The notes under the pieces were generated by a model that had not been told where the DNA came from, did not search any database, and saw nothing but the letters and a program-made list of their open reading frames with translations. The position numbers were made by a program, and so were the translations under genes. Of a DNA stretch of 64,000 nucleotides, positions 28,669 to 38,486 are shown piece after piece (position 1 is the stretch's first letter; the number at the start of each line of letters is the position of its first letter). This stretch comes from Candidatus Fredericiella danica (GTDB lineage Bacteria; Chloroflexota; Anaerolineae; Caldilineales; Caldilineaceae). The stretch lies in assembly GCA_016713335.1 (NCBI GenBank), contig JADJPH010000040.1:18692-82691 (forward strand). The letters are read 5' to 3'.

Positions 28669-29106
28669 CTACGCCGCGGCCTGGCCCTGCAACTGCGGCT
28701 CCAGGGCGGCAGCTACCAGAAGGTCGAAGTCCAGACCCTCCAGATTTGCCTCAACCAAGTGGCGGAATTCGTCCCGCTTGTAGCCGGATTTGATGGCTTG
28801 CTGAATTTCCTTGAGATGAGGCCCGCTGTATGGCATGGTGCACTTCCGCTTCTTACTGGCTGGATACTGGCGCTGCGAATTGATGGTTGCGGTCACCGGC
28901 TTCGTCACCACGAATTCGCCCCGCTGGGGGCCGTTTACCCGTAGATCGACCAGGCTCACTGCATAGTCGCCGGCCTGCACGCAACTGCCGACGGTCATGG
29001 TGACAAACCGGGAAGTCGCTGGCGCGACGACCGTCACCTGAATGTCCTGGCCCCTATAGTCAAATCCCGCCATGAGATTCTGGTAGGTTGGCACGCTGAT
29101 GATCAC
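28669..29106 (-). CDS. Protein with EAD1-like C-terminal segment, truncated
   Basis: A 145-residue frame from GTG 29106, which has TTTGGAG upstream. The first 80 residues are predicted beta-rich (DIQVTVVAPATSRFVTMTVG) and unrecognised. The last 55, beginning MPYSGPHLKEIQQAIKSGY and continuing KRDEFRHLVEANLEGLDFDLL, resemble the N-terminal half of effector-associated domain 1, an adaptor of bacterial conflict systems. That part has its own ATG at 28836 with GGAAG upstream, so it may be the start of a separate effector gene fused here by a lost stop. The frame ends in QGQAAA, where the IS630-like remnant begins. The EAD1 call is tentative. Confidence 0.4.
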   Translation of the reverse strand: MIISVPTYQNLMAGFDYRGQDIQVTVVAPATSRFVTMTVGSCVQAGDYAVSLVDLRVNGPQRGEFVVTKPVTATINSQRQYPASKKRKCTMPYSGPHLKEIQQAIKSGYKRDEFRHLVEANLEGLDFDLLVAAALEPQLQGQAAA

Positions 29107-29440
29107 CTGTTCCGCTCCAAAGGTGGCTTGTATCGCTTTGTTGAATTTCTACTTTGACGACGCGCCAGCCTTCCACCATGTCGAGCAGCGACTCCCATTC
29201 CATCCACTCGTCTTCGTCCGCGGGGGGCGCCTGTCCGGTCAATGTGCGTGTATACTCCGCAAACGTCTGCCCGTGCTTCTTCTCGAGCCGGCGCACCTTC
29301 GCCTGCGCCCAGGCAATCCGCCGGTCAACGAAATCCAGGACGATGTGCTTGAGTGCCTGCTCAGAGGATGGATAGCAGCCAGCACGCACCAGCGGTTCCG
29401 TTAGCTGTGGTAGTGTCTGGCTAATCTGATTTGTCGACAT
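29060..29440 (-). CDS. Small antitoxin-like protein, family uncertain
   Basis: About 126 residues from ATG 29440, with GAGG six bases upstream. LTEPLVRAGCYPSSEQALKH followed by VDRRIAWAQAKVRRLEKKHG and DEDEWMEWESLLDMVEGW is a pattern I associate with small ribbon-helix-helix-type antitoxin-like proteins common in Chloroflexota and cyanobacteria. The 3' end overlaps the next gene by 47 bases, and the last 25 residues look unrelated, so a frameshift after KVEIQQ is possible. The overlapping downstream gene could be its partner. Function is not established. Confidence 0.4.
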   Translation of the reverse strand: MSTNQISQTLPQLTEPLVRAGCYPSSEQALKHIVLDFVDRRIAWAQAKVRRLEKKHGQTFAEYTRTLTGQAPPADEDEWMEWESLLDMVEGWRVVKVEIQQSDTSHLWSGTGDHQRANLPESHGGI

Positions 29441-29600
29441 TTTTCGCCTCACTTACCTTCCAAAATGAGCGTGCGCATTGGACCACAAGTGGCGAGCAGG
29501 GTGAAGGCGCAGCATTTTGCTTGCCGGTGGGCCGCACGCTGACCGGACGCCTGGCGTGGGGGGCTGGCAAACATTGCGATTTTGTCTGGTTACGCACGAC

Positions 29601-30943
29601 TCACGAGACTATTGATCCGAACCGGTTAGATGCCACATTGCCAGACGTAGCGTACTGCGAGCGATATTCGACCGATTTTAGTCGTTCGCGCGGCGTCCGC
29701 TGCACTTTATCCGGCGCCAGCGCCGGATGCTGCACCCATTGGCGCAGCGCTGCAGTTGTAGCGGCAAACGAGAGATCGTTTTGTGCATACACCAATGCTG
29801 CTGCCGCCATCTTGCCGGTCAACGCCCTATCGTCCGCCATGCTCTGCACGGCAGCGCCCAGCGCAGCTGCATCGCCGACCGCGAAAGTTAACGCTGCACC
29901 GGCGTCGCGCAAGAGATAGCTCAGTTCAGCACCCAGGCTGGTGATGATCGGCAGCCCGGAGGCAATCATCTCGACCAGGCGCGTACGCGTGCCATAGAGC
30001 GTCTCATAGTGAAGCGCGTCAATGTTGATACCAACGTCGCTTTCCCGGTAATAAGTTTCCACCTCAGACCATGGTCGCCAACCGAGCAGATGATAGCGGC
30101 CGGCAAAGCGCGATTTTGCCGCCAGCTGGCAAAACCGTTCATATAAGTTGTCAGGCGCAGCATAGGTGCTGGCGCCCACCGATACATAGTGTACACGCGG
30201 GTTGGCGGCCATTGCCTGTTCCAAACCGGCAAACAGTGTGTCCGCGTCAGTCCAGGTGTTGTAGCCTCCGCACCAAAGCACAACAAAGTCGTCGTCACGG
30301 ATCCCTTTCTCTGCCAGCAACGTACGTTTGCCTGCTTGCCGGTGGCAATGCCGGCTTTCGGCGGGGCCCCGGGCAAAATCACGCGCGTAAACTCATAGCC
30401 AAAAGTGCTGCGATTGAGCCGGCCCGCCATTGCTAGCTCGCCGACCAACATGTGACATTGGGGGCGGCCGCAGCCGGAGAAGATGTCGCCTTTGCGAAGC
30501 ACTTCGTCCATAAAGCGGATCTGCGTGCCAAGTCCCCGATCCGACTGCTGCCGGTAATATGCCGCCTGCATGATCGTGAGCATATCGCCGTAGATCTCCA
30601 TCCAGATCGGCGCATTGGTCTCCAACTTGGTAGCATAGAGACAATGGCTGAAGTTAACGGCGACCACACAATCGGGGGCAAAGGCATCATGCACGGCCTG
30701 TAACTGTTTTGCCCATCCGCTGCGCCCAAACGCAATTGGTGTATATGCCAGTTGAGCGCGCCATTGCTCAGGCACATCTGCCGGCTGCGCAACTTCGTCA
30801 CGCGTACCGGCGCACAAATGGACCTGATGGCCTTCAGCCAACAACGGCTCGAGAAATTGCCAGGTCCGATAATGTGCCGCTTCAATCTTTACGTTCGGCA
30901 CGATTTGCGGCGGGTTGTACCCAATCAACAGAACTTTGGACAT
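29601..30943 (-). CDS. Glycosyltransferase, GT-B fold (one frameshift)
   Basis: Two frames make one protein of about 445 residues. The first, from ATG 30943 (MSKVLLIGYNPPQIVPN), has the N-terminal GT-B Rossmann elements and PIWMEIYGDML. The second starts RTLLAEKGIRDDDFVVLWCGGYNTWTD, the start of the donor-binding domain, with YYRESDVGINIDALHYETLYG and TRTRLVEMIASGLPIITS near its end, as in group 1 enzymes. The frames change near 30330. The next gene upstream on this strand is a CDP-paratose epimerase-like enzyme, so both may build a deoxysugar-containing glycan. Confidence 0.75.
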
Positions 30944-30999
30944 GAATCTTCTTCCGTTGGATGAAGCTTTGACCAAACAGGCTGATGTTCAACAACTGC

Positions 31000-32034
31000 T
31001 TATAAGTGCTTGAAAAGATCCTCGTTGGTGCGGATCCACTCGAAAAGGCGCCTGATGCCTTCTTCGACCGAAATCCGCGGCCGCCAACCTAAATCTCGTT
31101 CAGCCTTGCGGATGTCACTAATGTACACCGGCTGATCGCCCGGACGCCACGCGTGATGCTCGATCGGGATCGGACGACCGAGCAGTTGCTCCAGACGCGG
31201 CCCGAATTCAGCCCAGATACTCATGGTATTCTCCGGTCCGCCGCCGACGTTGTAGATTTGGCCGGCCGCCGTATCGATGTGGTTGACCAACGCGGCGTAG
31301 GCGTCGATCAGATCCTCGATAAAGAGCGCATCGCGCACCTGCTTGCCGTTGCCGTAGATCTTGATGGTACGTTGTTTGAGCGCGGCAATCATAAACCAGG
31401 CGACCCAGCCCTGGTCTTCGACACCAAATTGGCGGTAGCCGTAAATGCAGCTTTGGCGGGCTACCACTGTGCGTAGACCGTAGATCCGGTGATAGTCACG
31501 TACGTATTGATCGCCTGCGCCCTTGGAGCATCCATAAGGCGAATGGAAATCAAGCAACTGGGTCTCGGGAATCCCGTACGGGAAATCAGCATAGGAGTAG
31601 CGCGTATCGCTTTCTTCGATACGCACGTCTTCCATTCCACCGTAGACTTTGTTCGTGCTTGCATACAAAACGATCGGGTTGTTCGCAACGGTGCGCGCCG
31701 CCTCCAAGACATTGAAGGTGCCCAACGCATTGCTTTCAAAATCCTGGCGCGGGTTAGTTACAGACGTTGTAACGGCGACCTGACCGGCCAGATGATAGAT
31801 TCGGTCCGCTCCCTCACAGGCATTGGCCACAGCGACCTCATCCTTCAGTTCGCCGCACACCACCTTCAGCGCCGCCTCGCCATGCTGGGTGCGCAGCCAG
31901 GCCAGATTCTGCTCACCAGAGCGCGATAGATTGTCAAAGACAGTCACCGCGTGGCCCTCGGCCAACAGCCGGTGTGCGAGATTGGAGCCGATAAAGCCGG
32001 CGCCCCCCGTGATCGTGATTTGTTGCTTGTTCAA
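31000..32034 (-). CDS. NAD-dependent epimerase, CDP-paratose 2-epimerase-like
   Basis: A 344-residue extended short-chain dehydrogenase. TGGAGFIGSNLAHRLL binds NAD, and SPYGCSKGAGDQYVRDYHRIY carries the catalytic Tyr-x3-Lys. ASTNKVYGG and the following insertion are typical of CDP-paratose/CDP-tyvelose epimerases rather than UDP-galactose epimerases. VRDALFIEDLIDAY and the C-terminal DIRKAERDLGWRP are usual family features. These enzymes make CDP-tyvelose for surface polysaccharide. Related NDP-sugar epimerases cannot be fully excluded. A glycosyltransferase gene lies 57 bases downstream in the same direction. Confidence 0.8.
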   Translation of the reverse strand: MNKQQITITGGAGFIGSNLAHRLLAEGHAVTVFDNLSRSGEQNLAWLRTQHGEAALKVVCGELKDEVAVANACEGADRIYHLAGQVAVTTSVTNPRQDFESNALGTFNVLEAARTVANNPIVLYASTNKVYGGMEDVRIEESDTRYSYADFPYGIPETQLLDFHSPYGCSKGAGDQYVRDYHRIYGLRTVVARQSCIYGYRQFGVEDQGWVAWFMIAALKQRTIKIYGNGKQVRDALFIEDLIDAYAALVNHIDTAAGQIYNVGGGPENTMSIWAEFGPRLEQLLGRPIPIEHHAWRPGDQPVYISDIRKAERDLGWRPRISVEEGIRRLFEWIRTNEDLFKHL

Positions 32035-32222
32035 CTGTATACTCTCGTCATGTCGATCTCCACAGGTTCGGGGGCGATGGCCAATAGCGTAACTTCGAGT
32101 TCGTCTAACGGGCGTTGCAGTGTAAACCGTTTGCGCATTGTGTGCAATGCGTTCGCTGCCGGGTGAGGTCCCTTCTCAAAGTTCACTAACAACTTTTGCT
32201 TGCACCCGGGCCAGGATAGGAG

Positions 32223-32251
32223 TTGACTGATTAGTCACTCTTGTGTATACT
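32223..32251 (+). promoter_or_regulatory. TetR-gene promoter with overlapping operator
   Basis: TTGACT (32223-32228), a 17-base spacer and TATACT (32246-32251) form a near-consensus promoter only eight bases from the ATG. TGACT-GATT-AGTCA (32224-32237) is an inverted repeat over the -35 box, as expected for self-repression by a TetR dimer. Confidence 0.65.
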
Positions 32252-32258
32252 CTCCTCC

Positions 32259-32825
32259 ATGAGTGACAAGAAACAGCAACTGCTGGAAGCCTCAATCGAC
32301 CTTTTTGCCAGGGAAGGGTTCTGGAACACATCCACGGCAAGTATTGCCAAACATGCCGGCGTTGCTACGGGGACACTCTTCAACTACTTCCCCTCCAAGG
32401 ACGCGCTGATCGACGCCGTCTACATGCACCTCAAACATGAATGGCTCCAGCACATTCAGCGCGACTATCCAGCGCGTGCGGACATCAAGACCCGACTGGA
32501 ACACATCTGGTACCGAAATATCGATTGGGGCGTGCGCTTTCCGGAGCGCTACAACCTCAAACAGCAGTTGAGCATGTCCGGCGTATTGGGTGATGAGGCA
32601 GTCAACTACGAGGCTGAGGAATTGGCGTTCCTACAGGAGTTGATCCAGGATGGCTTCAACCAGGGGATCTTCAAAGAGATGTCCGTGGACTATTTCAACA
32701 GCATGGTGATGGCTGAGCTGGACGCCACCGTGCGCTATGCAACCGCTTTGGGGCTCAAAGACATGGCGCTGGCCAAGTTGATCGCCCTGAGTTCGGAAGT
32801 GTTATGGAGCGGCGTGGGGAGATAG
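32259..32825 (+). CDS. TetR family transcriptional regulator
   Basis: About 188 residues. The N-terminal helix-turn-helix is classical: KKQQLLEASIDLFAREGFWN, then TSTASIAKHAGVATGTLFNY and FPSKDALIDAV. The C-terminal ligand-binding half is all-helical and not assignable to an inducer. ATG 32259 was chosen because it gives the normal MSDKKQQLLEA start and lies just behind the promoter. A palindrome over its own -35 box suggests autoregulation, and a related half-palindrome before the SDR gene downstream suggests that this gene is its target. Confidence 0.87.
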   Translation: MSDKKQQLLEASIDLFAREGFWNTSTASIAKHAGVATGTLFNYFPSKDALIDAVYMHLKHEWLQHIQRDYPARADIKTRLEHIWYRNIDWGVRFPERYNLKQQLSMSGVLGDEAVNYEAEELAFLQELIQDGFNQGIFKEMSVDYFNSMVMAELDATVRYATALGLKDMALAKLIALSSEVLWSGVGR

Positions 32826-32840
32826 ACGCTCCCTTTTTTT
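32817..32840 (+). terminator. Weak intrinsic terminator after the TetR gene
   Basis: GGGAG and CTCCC form a short stem that includes the stop codon, followed by seven T. Confidence 0.5.
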
Positions 32841-32851
32841 ATGTTGAATTA

Positions 32852-32868
32852 TGACTGACCGCTCAATC
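32852..32868. promoter_or_regulatory. Possible second TetR operator before the SDR gene
   Basis: TGACTGACCGCTCAATC resembles the TetR-gene operator in its first half (TGACTGA) and in the spaced TCA. It lies about 85 bases before the SDR start. The match is only partial. Confidence 0.3.
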
Positions 32869-32948
32869 AATCTTGGGGGCGCCTCCAATCATGAAGACTG
32901 TTCGGAGACACGGAAAGCGACCCACAAACCCGATAGGAGACAATCATC

Positions 32949-33878
32949 ATGAGTAACAAATGGACACAACAGGACATTCCCGACATGACCGGCAAGGTCG
33001 TGGTCGTCAGCGGGGCCAACAGCGGCCTGGGCTTGGAATCGACCAAGGCCCTGGCGGCGAAGGGCGCAACGGTGGTGATGGCCTGCCGCAACGTGCGCAA
33101 GGCGGAAGAGGCCAAGGCCGAGGTGCTGGAGACCAATCCTGCCGCCCGGCTGGATGTGATGGCGTTGGACAACGCCAGTTTGGCCTCGGTGCGGGCCTTT
33201 GCTGACGCTTTCAAGGCCAAGTACGACCGGCTGGACATCCTGCTCAACAATGCTGGGTTGATGGCCATCCCCCGCGCACTGACCGAAGACGGCTTCGAGA
33301 TGCAGCTTGGCGTCAATCACCTGGCCCACTTTGCGTTGACGGGCCAGTTGCTGGATGTGGTGACGGCGACGCCCAAGGCGCGCGTCCACAGCACGTCCAG
33401 CAGCGCCGCGTTCATGGGCGTCATCAATCTCGACGATCTGATGGGCGAGAAAAGCTATGGGCGCTGGACCGCCTACAGCCAGAGCAAGCTGGCCAATGCC
33501 GCCTTTGCCACCGAACTCAACCGGCGGCTGCGGGCGGCCGGCCACGACACTATCGCCAACTCGTCCCATCCCGGCTTTGTGATGACCAATCTGCAGACCA
33601 ATAGCATGGTGGAGTCGGGCACACCACTTGGGGAGCGGATTTTCTACGGGCTGCTCGCGCCGGTAATGGCCCAGGACATCAGTATGGGCGTGCTGCCCCA
33701 ACTCTACGCCTCTACTGCGCCGGAGGCTAAGGGCGGCGTTTTCTACGGGCCTAAGACGCTGCGCATACGCGGCTATCCCGCCGAGCAGAAGTGCAATGAC
33801 GCCTTGAAGGATGCCGATCTGCTCAAGCGCTTCTGGGAAGCCTCCGAAGAACTGACTGGCGTCCACTATCTGGATTGA
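32949..33878 (+). CDS. Short-chain dehydrogenase/reductase (retinol-dehydrogenase-like)
   Basis: A 309-residue SDR. VVVVSGANSGLGLESTKAL is the NAD(P)-binding glycine motif, LLNNAGLMAIP the structural NNAG motif, and YSQSKLAN the catalytic Tyr-x3-Lys. The layout, with DMTGKVVVVSG and a long C-terminal part, is that of the WW-oxidoreductase/retinol dehydrogenase-like branch. AGGAGA precedes the ATG. It follows the TetR gene with a possible operator between, so it is probably induced by the substrate that releases that repressor. The substrate is unknown. Confidence 0.85.
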   Translation: MSNKWTQQDIPDMTGKVVVVSGANSGLGLESTKALAAKGATVVMACRNVRKAEEAKAEVLETNPAARLDVMALDNASLASVRAFADAFKAKYDRLDILLNNAGLMAIPRALTEDGFEMQLGVNHLAHFALTGQLLDVVTATPKARVHSTSSSAAFMGVINLDDLMGEKSYGRWTAYSQSKLANAAFATELNRRLRAAGHDTIANSSHPGFVMTNLQTNSMVESGTPLGERIFYGLLAPVMAQDISMGVLPQLYASTAPEAKGGVFYGPKTLRIRGYPAEQKCNDALKDADLLKRFWEASEELTGVHYLD

Positions 33879-33948
33879 CACGAAGCTACCGTTTTGTCCG
33901 TCTGAATCACGGATGACACGGATGGCACGGACGCTTTGGCCAGGCTCT

Positions 33949-34087
33949 CACCACCCTGACGGGATGGTGCTCTGACAGACGGCGGGACGGGGGGATGGGG
34001 GGATCACCACCCTGACGGGGTGGTGCTCCGACAGAGGGCGCTGACGGACGGGGTGCGGGGGACGGGATCACCACTGACGGGATGGTG
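33949..34087. repeat. Three hairpin repeats, CACCACCC-TGAC-GGGTGGTG type
   Basis: Copies at 33949-33969, 34005-34025 and 34069-34087 each form a stem of six to eight pairs with the loop TGAC. Spacing is 56 and 64 bases. They lie directly before the 68-bp tandem repeat and are not part of a gene. Confidence 0.7.
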
Positions 34088-34354
34088 CTCTACAGCGCCC
34101 GGACAGGCTGCTGATGTCCCTACGATATTGCCTGACGGTGCGGGGGCTGTCAACCACCCCGGACACGGCAGTGCCGATGTCCCTACGATATTTCCTGGAC
34201 GGTGCGAGGGGTATACGTCAACCACCCCGGACACGGCGGTGCCGATGTCCCTACGATATTTCCTGGACGGTGCGAGGGGTATTCGTCAACCACCCCGGAC
34301 ACGGCGGTGCCGATGTCCCTACGATATTCCCTGGACGGTGCGAGGGGTATTCGA
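34083..34354. repeat. 68-bp tandem repeat, four units
   Basis: Units start at about 34083 (degenerate), 34151, 34219 and 34287, an exact 68-base period for the last three. Each unit has the palindromic module GGACACGGC/GTGCCGATGTCC, then CTACGATATT and CCTGGACGGTGCGAGGGG. Units 3 and 4 are nearly identical. Open frames through the array are by-products of the repeat. The period is not that of a CRISPR, because there are no unique spacers. Confidence 0.8.
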
Positions 34355-34365
34355 CTTCGAGAGAA

Positions 34366-34483
34366 TGATCAATAGCTAATCGTCAATTTGTGATGATATT
34401 TTTGCCTTGACGTGCACGTTCAATTGTGGGGTGTGCCAGGGCTAGCGCATCACCATTCATCATTGACGACTAACTATTGATTA
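34366..34483. repeat. AT-rich inverted repeat element next to aspS
   Basis: The arms TGATCAATAG-TAATCGTCAAT (34366-34387) and its complement (34462-34483) match at 19 of 22 positions and enclose 74 bases. The right arm ends 22 bases from the aspS stop. It is related to elements at 44926-44987 and 54815-54902. Confidence 0.7.
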
Positions 34484-34505
34484 CTCGGTTTCTCCCGCGT
34501 TCCCG

Positions 34506-36306
<1,801 letters not shown>

Positions 36307-36513
36307 GCTTTCAATCCCTTTCCGGATGTCGATTTCTTTGATCGCGCGCGCACGTCTCGGTAGGGGGCCTGAAAAAGGCCGCTGCTATGGCGCGTCATGA
36401 GATTGTAACGCGGCCACCCGAGGTGGTCAATTTGATCCAGACTGGAATAATGAATCTGTTTGTAGTATATTGCGCCAACGAACTACTGATAGTCCATAGC
36501 CGTGGAGAACCGA

Positions 36514-38016
36514 ATGGCGAGTAAACGCGAGCAGATGTCCAATGTGGACAAGGCGTGGCTGGACATGGACAGCTCTGTCAACCTGATGATCATCAACGGC
36601 ATCATGACCTTTGATGACGTCCTTGACTTTGACGAGTTGAAACATACCCTGGAGACGAAGTTCGTGGCTCGCTACCGGCGCTTCCGCCAGCGCGTGGTGC
36701 AAGGGACCAGCGGCAGAGTCTATTGGGAAGACGATCCGCATTTTGACATTCGTGCCCATGTGCGGCGCTACGCGCTGCCCGAACCTGGCGACAAGGCCAT
36801 GTTGCAGCAGGTGGTCAGCGCCATTGTGAATGAGCCGCTTGACCGCCGCAAACCGTTGTGGCGCTATCTGCTGCTGGAGAACGTCGAAGGCGGCAGCGCA
36901 GTGCTGGTGCGGCTCCATCACAGCATGGCGGACGGGATTGCTTTGATTCGCGTGCTGCTCGATATGACCGGACCAACCGCCGAAGATTCGCTTACTGCAC
37001 TTGAACGCCCACACAAACCGCATGGAGGCAGCCATACCCCGGTGGGGGCGCTGGTCGGGATGACGCGTTCGATTACAAAGACCGGTCTTGATGTGGCGCG
37101 TGTTGCCGTGAGTGAGTCGCTCCAGACGATTGAACATCCGTCGCATCTGGTCGATCTCGCGCGTTCGGGAGGGATTATTTCGGCGGCGAGTACGGCCATT
37201 CTTGCCAAGCTGGTGCTGCTGTCGCCTGATCGCAAGTCGGCGTTTAAGGGGGAATTGGGGGCCATCAAGCGGGTCGTCTGGTCCGACCCTGTCGACCTGA
37301 CGCGGGTGAAAACGCTTGGCAAGCGCTACGGCGCCACGGTCAATGATGTCCTGGTGGCGGCCGTCGCCGGTTCGCTGCGGCGCTACATGATCATGGCCGG
37401 CGACGATCCTGCGCTGGGTGACATGAATGCGATGGTGCCCATCAATTTGCGGCCTGAGCATCGCCCGAAAGAGGACCTGGGGAACGAGTTCGCCTTGGTT
37501 TACCTGTCGCTGCCTGTGAGCCTGGCCGATCCCTATGATCGGCTGATGATGACAAAGCGCCATATGGACGTGCTCAAGAACTCGCCCGAACCATTCATTG
37601 GCTACCAGATTCTGGGGCTGATCGGCGTTTTGCCGCTTGATCTTGCCCGCCAGGCGACGATGTGGTTCTCTTCAAAAGCGTCGTCGGTGTTGACCAATGT
37701 CCCCGGGCCGCGCCAGCAGATCTACTTCTCCGGGAAGCGGATGCGCAACATCATGTTCTGGGTGCCTCAATCGGGTGAAATCAGTCTGGGGATCAGCATC
37801 ATCAGTTACAACAACGGCGTCATGTTGGGTATCATGGCCGATGAGGGACTCGTCACCGATCCGCAGGCGCTGATCGACGGTTTCGAGGATGAACTGCTCA
37901 GACTCGAAGAACAGGTGCGGACTGGCGCCGAAAACGGCGAAGGTCCGGCGTATTCTGAAGAAGCACCAGTCAACCAAGCATTGCCAGGCGCAAAGCGCAG
38001 TACGCCACAAGCTTGA
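36514..38016 (+). CDS. Wax ester synthase/diacylglycerol acyltransferase (WS/DGAT)
   Basis: About 500 residues from ATG 36514, with GGAG six bases upstream. LVRLHHSMADGIALI contains the HHxxxDG acyltransferase motif, and the C-terminal part has LTNVPGPRQQIYFSGKRM and ISYNNGVMLGIMAD, both typical of bacterial WS/DGAT enzymes. They make wax esters or triacylglycerols from acyl-CoA at the membrane. The motif, order and length are complete, so the enzyme is probably functional. The following small proline/threonine-rich protein seems unrelated. Confidence 0.9.
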   Translation: MASKREQMSNVDKAWLDMDSSVNLMIINGIMTFDDVLDFDELKHTLETKFVARYRRFRQRVVQGTSGRVYWEDDPHFDIRAHVRRYALPEPGDKAMLQQVVSAIVNEPLDRRKPLWRYLLLENVEGGSAVLVRLHHSMADGIALIRVLLDMTGPTAEDSLTALERPHKPHGGSHTPVGALVGMTRSITKTGLDVARVAVSESLQTIEHPSHLVDLARSGGIISAASTAILAKLVLLSPDRKSAFKGELGAIKRVVWSDPVDLTRVKTLGKRYGATVNDVLVAAVAGSLRRYMIMAGDDPALGDMNAMVPINLRPEHRPKEDLGNEFALVYLSLPVSLADPYDRLMMTKRHMDVLKNSPEPFIGYQILGLIGVLPLDLARQATMWFSSKASSVLTNVPGPRQQIYFSGKRMRNIMFWVPQSGEISLGISIISYNNGVMLGIMADEGLVTDPQALIDGFEDELLRLEEQVRTGAENGEGPAYSEEAPVNQALPGAKRSTPQA

Positions 38017-38030
38017 GGTCATCTATCGTG

Positions 38031-38423
38031 CATTTGCCATTGGCGCCTGCTGCGCCGGCTCTTCGGAATTGGCCTGCTTGTGCTTGTCCTGGGCGTGCTC
38101 GTTGCACCGCTGGCCGGCGCCAATCCGATTTCATCCTCCACGCCCAAGATGCACCCACTTCGCCGCTCGTGACACCGGCGCCGGCGGATACACCCACCGC
38201 GACGCCGAGTCCGACTCACTCACCTACCCCGTCGCCGACCCCGACTGCGACCGCGACCACCACGCCGACGCCAACACAAACGCCTGCACCTTATCAAGTG
38301 TCGCCGCTGCTGGCGCCATCGGGCGCCTGGCCGGTTGGCGCTTCGATCATGCCTTGGATCGGGGGCGCGGCCCTGATCATCCTGGCCGGCAGCATCGTGG
38401 TTGCGGTTGCCGGACGCGCATAA
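38031..38423 (+). CDS. Secreted Pro/Thr-rich stalk protein with C-terminal helix, N-terminus frameshifted
   Basis: One frame carries VTPAPADTPTATPSPTHSP and a long Thr/Pro stalk, ending in a hydrophobic helix (IMPWIGGAALIILAGSIVVAV) and GRA. Another frame just upstream encodes a clear signal peptide (RRLFGIGLLVLVLGVLVAPL followed by AGA). A shift on each side of that segment would join them into one exported, membrane-anchored protein. The exact start is uncertain; the GTG at 38031 is only a suggestion. Function is unknown. Confidence 0.45.
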   Translation, partial: HLPLAPAAPALRNWPACACPGRARCTAGRRQSDFILHAQDAPTSPLVTPAPADTPTATPSPTHSPTPSPTPTATATTTPTPTQTPAPYQVSPLLAPSGAWPVGASIMPWIGGAALIILAGSIVVAVAGRA

Positions 38424-38486
38424 CTGAAAGCCGTTGTAATCCACGAAAATTTGATCGCGCCGCCTCGACGCGGTACAATACTCGTT

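Noticed and set aside
34083..34354. Possible CRISPR array
   Set aside because: The whole 68-base unit repeats, with no unique spacers, and the palindromic part also occurs elsewhere alone. No cas gene lies in the window.
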